DNA of 64,000 nucleotides. Origin: Nocardia altamirensis NBRC 108246 (GTDB taxonomy: Bacteria > Actinomycetota > Actinomycetes > Mycobacteriales > Mycobacteriaceae). Both the position numbers and the translations under genes were made by a program. Shown here piece by piece: positions 35,054-44,507 of this stretch. Location of the stretch: contig NZ_BDAY01000060.1 of the NCBI RefSeq assembly GCF_001612685.1, positions 1 through 64,000 of the forward strand. The letters run 5' to 3'. The notes under the pieces were generated by a model. It was not told the DNA's origin, made no database searches, and was given only the letters and a program-made list of their open reading frames with translations. The stretch's first letter is position 1, and each line of letters opens with the position of its first letter.

Positions 35054-35803
35054 TCAGTCCGGCAGTTGCAGGGCCGACGCCGCGTCCTGGTCCAGCAGCC
35101 AGGTGGTGGATTCGAGCCCGACAGCGCCGGCCGAGGGGATGTCGACCGGATCCGCGCCCGCGATGGCGGCGGCAACGGCCTCGGCCTTGGCGGCACCTCC
35201 GACGACCAGCACCACATGGCGGGCACGGCGGATGGCCGGGACGGTGAGGGTGACCCGGACCGGCGGCAGCTTCGGTGAATTCGTCACGGCGACAACGAGT
35301 TCGTGTGCCTCGCGGACCGCATCGGTGTGCGGGAACAGCGAATTGACGTGCCCTTCGCCGCCCATGCCGAGCAGGTGCAAGTCGAAGGAGCCGTGTTCGG
35401 CGAGGTAGGCGTGCACGGCCGCGGAGTATTCGGCGGCGGCCTCGACCGGGTCGGGGTATTCGCCATCGGAGGCGGCGACCCGATGCACTCGGGCCGGGTC
35501 CACCGGTACATGGTCGAGCAGAGCCTGGCAGGCCTGCAGATCGTTGCGCTCCGCGTCGCCCGCGGGCACGAAGCGCTCATCGCCCCAGAAGAAGTCGACG
35601 GTGGACCAGTCGATATCGCCGGGAGATTTGCGGACCAGCTCGAGCAGCGCGATGCCGGTGCCACCGCCGGTCAGCACGACCGACGCGGTGCCGCGTGCGG
35701 CCTGGGCGGCGACCACAACGTCGACGAACCGCGCCGCCGCCCCCGCGACGAGCGATTCGGTATCGATGTGGACTTCGACTGTGTCGTTCGCAGAGTCACT
35801 CAT
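35054..35803 (-). CDS. pgl: 6-phosphogluconolactonase
   Basis: Hydrolyses 6-phosphogluconolactone made by Zwf. 249 residues with VVLTGGGTGIALLELV, FFWGDERFVPAGDAERND and LLGMGGEGHVNSLFPH, all typical of the DevB/Pgl family. Start overlaps the opcA stop by 8 nt. Last gene of tkt-tal-zwf-opcA-pgl. Confidence 0.95.
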   Translation of the reverse strand: MSDSANDTVEVHIDTESLVAGAAARFVDVVVAAQAARGTASVVLTGGGTGIALLELVRKSPGDIDWSTVDFFWGDERFVPAGDAERNDLQACQALLDHVPVDPARVHRVAASDGEYPDPVEAAAEYSAAVHAYLAEHGSFDLHLLGMGGEGHVNSLFPHTDAVREAHELVVAVTNSPKLPPVRVTLTVPAIRRARHVVLVVGGAAKAEAVAAAIAGADPVDIPSAGAVGLESTTWLLDQDAASALQLPD

Positions 35804-36704
35804 AGGTCACCTTCTCCAGTCCGGCCAGCGCCTCTGCGTAGATTTCGTCGGCGTCGAGCCTGCGCAGTTCCTCGGCGAGACAGTCGCGGGTTTCCCTGCG
35901 GGCCAAGGCGATGCGCTGATCCGGATCGCCGGTGCGGGTCAGCGTCGCGGTGCGGCCGGTTTGCGGGCGTTCGATCGAGACCGACACCGAGGGGCGATGG
36001 ATCTCCACCCGCAACGCGCCGGTGCGGCGGCGAACCGGGCAGTCGAGGCGGGCGGCGAGCCACCCGGCCAGGATGTCCAGGGCCGGTTCCTCGCGGAGAC
36101 CGGACACCAGCACCGAATCGACCGGTTCGAACGGCGGCTCGTCCAGCGCGGCGGCGAGCAGCGCACGCCAGTAGGTGATGCGGCTCCACGCCAGGTCGGT
36201 GTCGCCGGACGCGTAGGAGCCGAGGCGCTTCTTGATGGTGGCCTGCGGGTCGGCGGCGAAGGTGGCGTCGGTGATGCGGCGAGTCGCCAAGCGGCCCACC
36301 GAATCCTTGGACGGGAACTCCGGGGCTCCCCGTGGCCACCAGGCGACCACCGGGGTGTCGGGCAGCAGAAATGGGATGACGACGCTGCTTTCGTGGTTCA
36401 CCAGCTCGCCTTGCAGCCGAAGCACGATCACTTCGGCCGCGCCCGCATCGCCGCCGACGCGGATCTGGGCGTCGAGCCTGGTCGCCGCTTCCCGATCACC
36501 GCGCGCCAGCACGACCACCCGGCACGGGTGTTCCCTGCTGGCGTCGTTGGCGGCGTCGATCGCGTCTTCGGCCTCGGAGCTGTCCAGCGTGCACACCACC
36601 AGGGTGAGCACCCGCCCCATGGTGATCACGCCGTTGCTTTCGCGCAGCTGCACAATGCGTTTGGTGACTTCGCCGGTCGTGGTCGCCGGCATGTCGATGA
36701 TCAT
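35796..36704 (-). CDS. opcA: Glucose-6-phosphate dehydrogenase assembly protein OpcA
   Basis: 302 residues from ATG 36704 (MIIDMPATTTGEVTKRI), chosen because it overlaps the zwf stop (ATGA) and matches mycobacterial OpcA starts; ATG 36716 is an alternative. GRVLTLVVCTLDSS and WWPRGAPEFPSKDSVGRLA are family blocks. OpcA is needed for assembly or activity of Zwf in actinobacteria and cyanobacteria. Confidence 0.94.
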   Translation of the reverse strand: MIIDMPATTTGEVTKRIVQLRESNGVITMGRVLTLVVCTLDSSEAEDAIDAANDASREHPCRVVVLARGDREAATRLDAQIRVGGDAGAAEVIVLRLQGELVNHESSVVIPFLLPDTPVVAWWPRGAPEFPSKDSVGRLATRRITDATFAADPQATIKKRLGSYASGDTDLAWSRITYWRALLAAALDEPPFEPVDSVLVSGLREEPALDILAGWLAARLDCPVRRRTGALRVEIHRPSVSVSIERPQTGRTATLTRTGDPDQRIALARRETRDCLAEELRRLDADEIYAEALAGLEKVTYE

Positions 36705-38260
36705 GGCCGCCGCCATTCGCGCCCGGTGCGGGCCAGCATCTCGTCGGCCGAGGACGGGCCCCAGGTGCCTGCCTCGTACGATTGCGGCTTGCCGTCCTCG
36801 GCCCAGTGCTCGATCACCGGATCCAGGATGCTCCAGGACAATTCGACCTCCGCGTTCACCGGGAACAGCGACGGCACCCCGAGCAGTACGTCGAGGATCA
36901 GGCGTTCGTAGGCCTCGGGGGAGGACTCGGTGAACGCCTCGCCGTAGCTGAAATCCATGTTGACGTCGCGTACTTCCATGCTGGAGCCCGGCACCTTCGA
37001 CCCGAAGCGGGTGGTGATGCCCTCGTCCGGCTGCACCCGGATGACCAGCGCGTTCTGCCCGAGATCCTCGGTCATGGTCTGGTCGAACGGCAGGTGCGGC
37101 GCCCGTTTGAAAATCACCGCGATCTCGGTGACCCTGCGGCCCAACCGTTTTCCGGTGCGCAGGTAGAACGGCACGCCCGCCCAGCGGCGGGTGTCGACCT
37201 CCAGCGTGATCGCGGCATAGGTCTCGGTGCGCGACTGCGGGTCGAAGCCCTCCTCGTCGAGCAACCCGACGACGTGCTCGCCGCCCTGCCAGCCTTCGGC
37301 GTACTGGCCGCGCGCCGTCGTCTGGTCCAGTGGCTCAACGAGTTTCGTCGCCGAGAGCACCTTGATCTTCTCGGCCTGCAACTGCTTGGGCTGGAAGCTG
37401 ATCGGCTCCTCCATTGCGGTGAGCGCGAGCAGCTGCAGCAGATGGTTCTGGATGACGTCGCGGGCGGCGCCGATGCCGTCGTAATAGCCTGCGCGCCCAC
37501 CCAATCCGATGTCCTCGGCCATGGTGATCTGCACATGGTCGACGTAGTTGGCGTTCCAGATGGGGTCGTACAGCTGGTTGGCGAAGCGCAGCGCCAGGAT
37601 GTTCTGCACCGTCTCCTTGCCGAGATAGTGGTCGATGCGGAACACCGTCTCCTCCGGGAACACCCGGTTCACCAGCGCGTTGAGCTCCTGGGCGCTTTCC
37701 AGATCGTGCCCGAACGGCTTCTCGATCACCACCCGGCGCCACGGCTTACGGCCCGCGGCGTCGGTGGTGGTCGGCTGGGCCAGTGCGTGCTCGGAGAGCT
37801 GATCGAGCACCACCGGGAACATGTTCGGCGGAATCGACAGGTAGAAGGCGTGATTGCTGCCGGTGCCGCGTTCCTTGTCCAGCTTCGCCAGGGTGTCGGC
37901 GAGCGTCGAGAACGCGGCGTCGTCGTCGAAACTGCCCTGCACGAACCGGATGCCCTCGGCCAGGTGATCCCAGACCTCCTGCCGAAAGGGCGTGCGCGCG
38001 TGCGCCTTCACCGAGTCGAGCACGACCTTGGCGAAATCCTCGTCCGCGTAGTCGCGCCGAGCGAAGCCGACGAGCGCGAAGCCTGGGGGCAGCAGCCCCC
38101 GGTTCGCCAGGTCGTAGATGGCCGGCATCAACTTCTTCCGGGACAGGTCACCGGTGACACCGAAGATCACCATGCTGCACGGGCCCGCGATGCGCGGGAC
38201 CCGCTTGTCCCGCTCATCGCGCAGCGGGTTCTGCCAGGGCTTGGGTTTGGGGCCGGCCAT
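36701..38260 (-). CDS. zwf: Glucose-6-phosphate 1-dehydrogenase
   Basis: Entry enzyme of the oxidative pentose-phosphate pathway, producing NADPH. 519 residues from ATG 38260 (MAGPKPKPWQNPLRDERD). Coenzyme motif FGVTGDLSRKKLMPAIY, substrate-binding RIDHYLGKETVQNILALRF with the catalytic His region following. Begins 4 bp after the tal stop; coupled to opcA. Confidence 0.97.
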   Translation of the reverse strand: MAGPKPKPWQNPLRDERDKRVPRIAGPCSMVIFGVTGDLSRKKLMPAIYDLANRGLLPPGFALVGFARRDYADEDFAKVVLDSVKAHARTPFRQEVWDHLAEGIRFVQGSFDDDAAFSTLADTLAKLDKERGTGSNHAFYLSIPPNMFPVVLDQLSEHALAQPTTTDAAGRKPWRRVVIEKPFGHDLESAQELNALVNRVFPEETVFRIDHYLGKETVQNILALRFANQLYDPIWNANYVDHVQITMAEDIGLGGRAGYYDGIGAARDVIQNHLLQLLALTAMEEPISFQPKQLQAEKIKVLSATKLVEPLDQTTARGQYAEGWQGGEHVVGLLDEEGFDPQSRTETYAAITLEVDTRRWAGVPFYLRTGKRLGRRVTEIAVIFKRAPHLPFDQTMTEDLGQNALVIRVQPDEGITTRFGSKVPGSSMEVRDVNMDFSYGEAFTESSPEAYERLILDVLLGVPSLFPVNAEVELSWSILDPVIEHWAEDGKPQSYEAGTWGPSSADEMLARTGREWRRP

Positions 38261-38264
38261 CTGC

Positions 38265-39467
38265 TCAGTTGTTCCCGGCCCCGGCAGGAGCGTCAGGCCC
38301 GGAGGAGGTAGCTTGCGTAACCACGGAGGGACCCGCTCCTGCCGAATCGGCACGAGCAAGCTCTTCCGTGGTCGCGGAAAGCAGTTCCGCCCAGGACTTT
38401 TCGAACTTCTCCACGCCCTCGCGCTCCAGCAGGTCGAACACGTCGTCGAGGTCGATGCCGACGGCGGTGAGCTGGTCGAAGACCTCCTGCGCCGCCGCCT
38501 CGGTGCCGGTGACGGTGTCGCCGCGGATCTCGGCGTGATCGGCGACCGCCTCGAGGGTCTTCTCCGGCAGCGTGTTCACCGTGTTGCCCGCCACCAGCTC
38601 GGTGACGTACATGACATCGGAGTACTCCGGGTTCTTCACGCCGGTCGAAGCCCACAGCGGCCGTTGCCGATTCGCGCCCGCCGCACCGAGGTGCGCGTAG
38701 GTGGAGGTGTGCTTGCCGCCGTCGAACACATCCAGGTACTCGGCGTAGGCCAGTCGCGCGTTGGCGATGCCCGCCTTGCCGCGCAACGCGAGCGCCGCGT
38801 CGGTGCCGATCGCCTCGAGTCGCTTATCGATCTCGGTGTCGACCCGGGACACGAAGAACGACGCGACCGAGTGGATCTTGCCGATGTCGTGGCCCGCGGT
38901 CTTGGCGCTGCGCAGCCCGTCCAGGTATGCGCCCATCACCGAGCGGTAGCGCGCGACGGAGAAGATCAGCGTCACGTTCACGCTGATGCCCTCGGCGATC
39001 ACCCTGGTGATCGCGGGCAGGCCCGCCTCGGTGGCCGGGATCTTGATGAACAGGTTCGGCCGGTCGACGGTCTTCCACAGGTCGATGGCCTGCGCGACGG
39101 TCTTGTCCACGTCGAACGCCAGACGCGGATCGACCTCGATGGAGACGCGGCCGTCGACGCCGTTGCTCGCCTCGAACGCGGCAGCGAACACGTCACAGGC
39201 GGCGCGCACGTCGTCGGTGGTGATCGTGCGGATCGCGGCATCGGCGTCCGCGCCCTGGGCGGCAAGCTCTTTCAGCTGTCCGTCGTAGGCGTGGCCCTTG
39301 CTGAGCGCACCCTGGAAGATCGTCGGGTTGGTGGTGACACCGACGACGTTGCGGGTGTCGATCAGCTCGGCCAGGTTGCCGGACTGGATCCGGTCCCTGG
39401 ACAGGTCGTCGAGCCAAACCGACACGCCTGCCGCGGAGAGGGCGGCGGTGTTCTCGTTCTGTGCCAT
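38265..39467 (-). CDS. tal: Transaldolase
   Basis: 400 residues; transfers a dihydroxyacetone unit in the non-oxidative pentose-phosphate pathway. VWLDDLSRDRIQSGNLAELI, VGVTTNPTIFQGAL and the Schiff-base Lys in LFIKIPATEAGLPAI are seen. Only 5 bp after tkt. The C-terminus is Ala/Ser-rich. Confidence 0.96.
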   Translation of the reverse strand: MAQNENTAALSAAGVSVWLDDLSRDRIQSGNLAELIDTRNVVGVTTNPTIFQGALSKGHAYDGQLKELAAQGADADAAIRTITTDDVRAACDVFAAAFEASNGVDGRVSIEVDPRLAFDVDKTVAQAIDLWKTVDRPNLFIKIPATEAGLPAITRVIAEGISVNVTLIFSVARYRSVMGAYLDGLRSAKTAGHDIGKIHSVASFFVSRVDTEIDKRLEAIGTDAALALRGKAGIANARLAYAEYLDVFDGGKHTSTYAHLGAAGANRQRPLWASTGVKNPEYSDVMYVTELVAGNTVNTLPEKTLEAVADHAEIRGDTVTGTEAAAQEVFDQLTAVGIDLDDVFDLLEREGVEKFEKSWAELLSATTEELARADSAGAGPSVVTQATSSGPDAPAGAGNN

Positions 39468-39472
39468 TAGCG

Positions 39473-41614
39473 CTATCCCTTCACGTTCTCGAGTGTGCGC
39501 TGCGCGGCGGCAACGACGTTTTCGGCAGTGAATCCGAACTCGCGGAACAGGGTCTTGAAGTCGGCGGAAGCACCGAAGTGCTCGATCGAGACGACCTCGC
39601 CCGCGTCACCGACGAACCGGTGCCACGGCATCGCGATGCCCGCCTCGACGGCGACGCGTGCGGCCACCGAGGGCGGCAGCACCTCGTCGCGGTAGGCCTT
39701 GTCCTGCGCGTCGAACCACTCCACACACGGCATCGACACCACGCGGGTTCCGATGCCATGCGACTCCAGCGTAGTGCGGGCCTCGACGGCGAGCTGGAGC
39801 TCCGATCCAGTGGCGAGAAGGATCACCTGCGGAGTGCCGGTGGAGGATTCGGCGAGGATGTAGCCGCCCTTCGCGACACCCTCGTAGCTGGTGCCCTCCT
39901 GGATCGGCAGATCCTGGCGGGTCAGCGCGAGCGCCGAAGGGCCGTCCTGGTGCGCTGGCTCGGAGACCGAGAAGTGCGAGGTGTGCTCGGCGCTGTCGCG
40001 CTCGAGGATGGTCCGCCACGCGTAGGTGGTCTCGTTGGCGTCGCCGGGGCGAACCACATTGAGGCCCGGGATGGCGCGCAGCGCGGCGAGGTGCTCGATC
40101 GGCTGGTGCGTCGGGCCGTCCTCGCCGAGGCCGATGGAGTCGTGCGTCCACACGTAGATCGCGGGCACCCGCATCAGCGCGGCGAGCCGGACCGCGGGGC
40201 GCATGTAGTCGCTGAACACCAGGAACGTGCCGCCGTACGGGCGGGTCGGGCCGTGCAGTGCGATGCCGTTGAGGATCGCGCCCATCGCGTGCTCGCGGAC
40301 GCCGAAGTGCAGCGTGCGGCCGTACGGGTTGGCCTTCCACATGCCGGTCGAGATCGACTCGGGGCCGAAGCTCGGCTCGTTCGGCATGGTGGTGTTGTTG
40401 GATTCGGCGAGGTCGGCCGAGCCGCCCCACAGTTCGGGCAGCACGGGCGCGAGCGCGGCAAGCACCTTGCCGGACGCCTTGCGGGTCGCCATGCCCTTCG
40501 GATCCGCCTCGTAGGTGGGCAGATTCGCGGCCCAGCCCTGCGGCAGCTCGCGCTTGGCGAGCCGATCGAAGAGCGCCTTGTTGTCCGGGTTGGCCTGCGC
40601 CCACGCGTCGAACTGCGCCTGCCACTCCTGGTGCGCCTGCTTGCCGCGGTTGACGGTCTCGCGGGTGTGCGCGATGACCTCGGGGGCGACCTCGAAGCTC
40701 TGCTCCGGATCGAAGCCGAGGATCTTCTTGGTGGCGGCCACCTCGTCGGCGCCGAGCGCGGCACCGTGCGCGGCGCCGGTGTTCATCTTGGTCGGGGCCG
40801 GGTAGCCGATGATGGTGCGCAACACGATGAGCGAGGGCCGCGAGAGGTCTTCCTTCGCCGCGCGCAGTGCCGACTCGAGGGCGACGACGTCCTCACCACC
40901 CTCGACCACCTGGACCTGCCAGCCGTACGCCTCGTAGCGCTTGGCGACGTCCTCGGTGAACGCGATGGTGGTGTCGTCCTCGATGGAGATCTTGTTGTCG
41001 TCGTAGATCACCACGAGATTGCCGAGCTGCTGGGTGCCTGCGAGCGACGACGCCTCGGAGGTGACGCCCTCCTCCATGTCACCGTCGGAGGCGATCACGT
41101 AGATGAAGTGGTCGAACGGGCTGGCGCCTGCCGCGGCATTCGGATCGAACAGCCCGCGCTCGCGGCGCGCCCCCATCGCCATGCCGACCGCGGAAGCCAG
41201 GCCCTGACCCAGCGGGCCGGTGGTGATCTCGACGCCGTCGGTGTGCCGGAACTCGGGGTGGCCAGGAGTGAGAGAACCCCACTTGCGCAACGTCTTCAGA
41301 TCATCCAGCTCCAGACCGAAGCCGGCCAGATACAGCTGGATGTACTGGGTCACGCTGGAGTGTCCGCAGGACAGCACGAAACGGTCCCGGCCGACCCAGC
41401 TCGGATCGCTCGGGTCGATCCGCATCGTCCGGTGGTAGAGCGAATACGCCAACGGCGCCAGGCTCATCGCAGTGCCGGGGTGACCGTTGCCCGCGTTCTG
41501 CACCGCGTCGGCGGCCAGCACCCGGATCGTGTCGACGGCCTTGGTGTCCAGATCCGTCCAGTCGTCCGGGTAGTTCGGCTGAGTGAGGGCGCGGATGTCA
41601 TCTGTGACTGACAC
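39473..41614 (-). CDS. tkt: Transketolase
   Basis: Thiamine-diphosphate enzyme moving two-carbon units between sugar phosphates. 713 residues from GTG 41614 (MSVTDDIRALTQPNYPDDW), with AGGAG 10 nt upstream. GNGHPGTAMSLAPLAYSLY, ASDGDMEEGVTSEASSLAG with the downstream DDNKISIE, and the transketolase signature region GEDGPTHQPIEHLAALRAIP are present. First gene of the operon, divergent from ctaB. Confidence 0.97.
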   Translation of the reverse strand: MSVTDDIRALTQPNYPDDWTDLDTKAVDTIRVLAADAVQNAGNGHPGTAMSLAPLAYSLYHRTMRIDPSDPSWVGRDRFVLSCGHSSVTQYIQLYLAGFGLELDDLKTLRKWGSLTPGHPEFRHTDGVEITTGPLGQGLASAVGMAMGARRERGLFDPNAAAGASPFDHFIYVIASDGDMEEGVTSEASSLAGTQQLGNLVVIYDDNKISIEDDTTIAFTEDVAKRYEAYGWQVQVVEGGEDVVALESALRAAKEDLSRPSLIVLRTIIGYPAPTKMNTGAAHGAALGADEVAATKKILGFDPEQSFEVAPEVIAHTRETVNRGKQAHQEWQAQFDAWAQANPDNKALFDRLAKRELPQGWAANLPTYEADPKGMATRKASGKVLAALAPVLPELWGGSADLAESNNTTMPNEPSFGPESISTGMWKANPYGRTLHFGVREHAMGAILNGIALHGPTRPYGGTFLVFSDYMRPAVRLAALMRVPAIYVWTHDSIGLGEDGPTHQPIEHLAALRAIPGLNVVRPGDANETTYAWRTILERDSAEHTSHFSVSEPAHQDGPSALALTRQDLPIQEGTSYEGVAKGGYILAESSTGTPQVILLATGSELQLAVEARTTLESHGIGTRVVSMPCVEWFDAQDKAYRDEVLPPSVAARVAVEAGIAMPWHRFVGDAGEVVSIEHFGASADFKTLFREFGFTAENVVAAAQRTLENVKG

Positions 41615-41745
41615 GACCGAGGTTCTCCTGACATTGGTTTCGTCGACGGCGATGGTGTGGCGGCGATGAACGCGCGGCGGCGACGGCGTGCACACCGAGT
41701 CTGTACCCAACACCCTAGATGCGCGCCATGACCGGCACGCGAGGA

Positions 41746-41798
41746 ACCCTGTGTTTATGGGCCGCTCGGGCATCGCCCGCCCGACCCGCGCACAGGGT
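41746..41798. other. Nested hairpin in the tkt/ctaB divergent region
   Basis: ACCCTGTG (41746-41753) and CACAGGGT (41791-41798) enclose a second stem CGGGC/GCCCG (41767-41771, 41775-41779). It lies mid-way in the 395-bp region between tkt and ctaB, which otherwise must contain both promoters; I could not assign -10/-35 pairs. Could be an RNA leader structure or a regulator site. Confidence 0.35.
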
Positions 41799-42009
41799 GG
41801 GGTGGGCCACATCTTGGAAGGTGTTGTGCGGGGCTCGGGATGGGCACGGTGGGCGGGGGTCTACCATCCTCTGTAGTAGTAGCCGCGCCGCAACGGCTGA
41901 AGGGGCGCCGAGGCGGGCGAAGGTCCAGCTCTCGCGCATCCAGCACAGCGGGACCGAGCGCGCTGCTTGGTCCATGCCGGATGCGATGCACAGCGTGCGA
42001 GGAGAAACA

Positions 42010-42996
42010 GTGCGGATTGGGCAACAGCCGGGTGGCAATGGCGCGCACGGCTCCTCTCCGACGGCGCTGGACGACCGGTTCACGGGTCCCGGCTTGCCGT
42101 CGCGGCTGGTGCGAAGGGTGCTCGCGTACATCGCGCTGACCAAGCCGCGGGTCATCGAACTGCTGCTCGTCGCGACGATTCCGACGATGCTGCTCGCCGA
42201 CCGCGGCCACATCGACATCAAGCTCATCCTGGCGACGCTGCTCGGCGGCTGGATGGGTGCGGCCAGCGCGAACACGCTGAACTGCGTGGCCGACGCCGAC
42301 ATCGACAAGTTGATGAAGCGCACCGCCAAGCGGCCGCTGGCCAGGGAAGCGGTGCCGACCTCGCACGCCTTCGTGTTCGGTGTTGTACTCGGCCTCGCGT
42401 CCTTCGCCTGGTTGTGGTGGACGGCGAATCTGCTCAGCGGTGTGCTCGTCGTCGCCACCATCCTCTTCTATGTTTTCGTCTACACCCTCGGCCTCAAGCG
42501 CCGCACCTCACAGAACGTGGTGTGGGGCGGCGCCGCAGGCTGCATGCCCGCGCTGGTCGGCTGGTCCGCGGTGACCGGCGGCATCGGCTGGCCCGCGATC
42601 GCGCTGTTCGGCGTCATCTTCTTCTGGACACCGCCGCACACCTGGGCGCTGGCGATGCGCTACAAGGAGGACTACCGCGCGGCGGGCGTGCCGATGCTTC
42701 CGGTGGTGGCCACCGAGCAGGTGGTGACCAAGCAGATCGTCATCTATACGTGGCTCACCGTGCTCACCACGTTGGCACTGGCGCCCGCGACCGGCGTCGT
42801 CTATACCGCCGTTGCGCTGGTGGCCGGAGCGTGGTTCCTGCTGATGGCACACCAGCTGTACGCGGGTGTGCGGCGCGGTGAATCGGTGAAGCCGCTGCGG
42901 TTGTTCCTGCAGTCCAACAACTATCTGGCCGTGGTGTTCTGCGGTCTCGCGGTGGACTCGGTGCTCGGCTGGAACACCATCGGCAGTTACTTCTGA
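42010..42996 (+). CDS. ctaB: Protohaem IX farnesyltransferase (haem O synthase)
   Basis: Membrane enzyme adding a farnesyl group to haem B for cytochrome c oxidase. 328 residues with the UbiA-type motif NTLNCVADADIDKLMKRTAK, a second Asp-containing region YKEDYRAAGVPMLP, and about nine membrane helices. GTG 42010 is preceded by GAGGAG. Its product feeds CtaA, whose gene end appears at the right edge of this window. Confidence 0.95.
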   Translation: MRIGQQPGGNGAHGSSPTALDDRFTGPGLPSRLVRRVLAYIALTKPRVIELLLVATIPTMLLADRGHIDIKLILATLLGGWMGAASANTLNCVADADIDKLMKRTAKRPLAREAVPTSHAFVFGVVLGLASFAWLWWTANLLSGVLVVATILFYVFVYTLGLKRRTSQNVVWGGAAGCMPALVGWSAVTGGIGWPAIALFGVIFFWTPPHTWALAMRYKEDYRAAGVPMLPVVATEQVVTKQIVIYTWLTVLTTLALAPATGVVYTAVALVAGAWFLLMAHQLYAGVRRGESVKPLRLFLQSNNYLAVVFCGLAVDSVLGWNTIGSYF

Positions 42997-44423
42997 GTGC
43001 TGCGTCGAGCGACGTAGCCATCAGGCCTGACCAATACCCGGGTGCCTTCGGTGGCGTCGTATGCCGCGAAGGCGTGGCCGTCGACGTCGACGAGGTGCGG
43101 TCCGTCGACTGAGGTGCCCGGCCGGACGATCACGTAGGCGGCGGTGCCGGATTCGGTCGGCAGCTCGCGGGTTGCGCCGAAGTGCAGCAGTGTCGCGTGC
43201 GGGCCGCGGAACACGTCGAACAGCCGGATCGGTTGACCGGTAGCGTCTTTCAGCGGTGCGTCGGGGGCGCGATCGCCCGCGACGAGCTGTCCCGACGCGG
43301 CGGGTTCGCGGTAGCTGATGTCCAGCTGCTGGGTTTCCGGGCCGCGTTTCATCGCGTCTTCGTCACCGTCGATCAGCTTGTCGAGCAGCGCCGAGCTCAG
43401 CCCGAGTACCCGGGCGGCGACCGTCCTTCGCTCGGATTCGTAACTGTCCAAGAGTGATTCGTCGCCGTTGACGGCGGCGGCCAGCTTCCAGCCGAGGTTG
43501 TACGCGTCCTGGATGCCGGTGTTCATGCCCTGGCCGCCGGTGGGCGGGTGCACGTGCGCGGCGTCGCCTGCCAGGAAGACGCGCTCGTCCCGGAACCGTT
43601 CGGCCAAGCGGACATTCGGCCGCCACACGGTGGACCAGGCGAGGTCGGTCAGGGTGATGTCGGTGCGCCCGGAATAGCGGTCGACGTACTCCTGCAACAC
43701 CGCGAGGCTCGGTTCGGCATCGCCGGTCAACGGCGCGCCGAACTGGAAGTGGCGTCCGCCGGACAGCGGAGTCAGTGCGATGCCCTCCATCGGCTGCTCG
43801 GCCGAGGCGAACCAGTAGCCGAAATCGTGATCGAGTGCGTCGGCGCGGACGTCGCCGAGCAGCATGCGCAGCGACTCGTCGGTGCTGCCCTCGAACGCGA
43901 TGCCGAGCGTCTTGCGCACCGTGCTGCGGCCGCCGTCGGCGCCGATCAGGTACACCGCGCGCACCGTCTCTGTGTCGCCGTCGCGAGTGAGGGTGGCGGT
44001 GACGCCGGTGGCGTCCTGCGTGAATGTGGCAAGGGCGGTGCCGAGTTCGACCCGCACCCCGAATTCCGCGAGCCGGTCGCGCAGGATCGCCTCGGTCCTG
44101 GACTGCCCGAGGAACCAGAGGTTGGGGTAGGGGACGGTCGGCGTCGGCTCGACTGGCTCGCTCACCCGATGTTCCCCGGCGAACTCGCCGCCGAGGTAGG
44201 CGCGCAGCACCGGGGCCGGCATGCCTGCGGTGCGTACCGCGTCGAGCACGCCGAGGTCGTCGAACACCTCCATGGTGCGCGGCTGGATGCCGTCGCCGCG
44301 CGAGCCTGCGAAGAACTCGGTGGCCTGGTCGATGATGCGCACCGGGATGTTGCGGCGTGCCAGTTCCAGCGCGAGCGTCAGGCCGGTGGGTCCGGCGCCT
44401 GCGACGAGTACCTGGTCCTGCAT
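42987..44423 (-). CDS. FAD-dependent aromatic monooxygenase (class A type)
   Basis: 478 residues. GAGPTGLTLALELARRN (FAD Rossmann motif), IGADGGRSTVRKTLGI (DG motif) and FLAGDAAHVHPPTGGQGMNT (GD motif) are complete. A C-terminal thioredoxin-like domain (AGDRAPDAPLKDATGQPIRL onward) is as in phenol hydroxylase-type and tailoring monooxygenases. Substrate unknown: aromatic degradation or drug modification are both possible. Overlaps the convergent ctaB end by 10 bp. Divergent from a TetR gene with two operator-like palindromes. Confidence 0.88.
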   Translation of the reverse strand: MQDQVLVAGAGPTGLTLALELARRNIPVRIIDQATEFFAGSRGDGIQPRTMEVFDDLGVLDAVRTAGMPAPVLRAYLGGEFAGEHRVSEPVEPTPTVPYPNLWFLGQSRTEAILRDRLAEFGVRVELGTALATFTQDATGVTATLTRDGDTETVRAVYLIGADGGRSTVRKTLGIAFEGSTDESLRMLLGDVRADALDHDFGYWFASAEQPMEGIALTPLSGGRHFQFGAPLTGDAEPSLAVLQEYVDRYSGRTDITLTDLAWSTVWRPNVRLAERFRDERVFLAGDAAHVHPPTGGQGMNTGIQDAYNLGWKLAAAVNGDESLLDSYESERRTVAARVLGLSSALLDKLIDGDEDAMKRGPETQQLDISYREPAASGQLVAGDRAPDAPLKDATGQPIRLFDVFRGPHATLLHFGATRELPTESGTAAYVIVRPGTSVDGPHLVDVDGHAFAAYDATEGTRVLVRPDGYVARRSTQK

Positions 44424-44437
44424 GATTCCTCCATCAG

Positions 44438-44466
44438 TGAATTATAATTCAGTGAATACGCATTCA
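44438..44466. promoter_or_regulatory. Two TGAAT...ATTCA operators
   Basis: TGAATTATAATTCA (44438-44451) is a perfect 14-bp palindrome; TGAATACGCATTCA (44453-44466) shares its TGAAT/ATTCA arms. Their centres are 15 bp apart and they sit between the monooxygenase and TetR genes. They are the likely binding sites of the TetR protein on both promoters. AT content here is far above the surroundings. Confidence 0.75.
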
Positions 44467-44507
44467 GTATCGGAGTTGGTACCTTGCCTGTCAAGGAGGT
44501 GGGTGCG

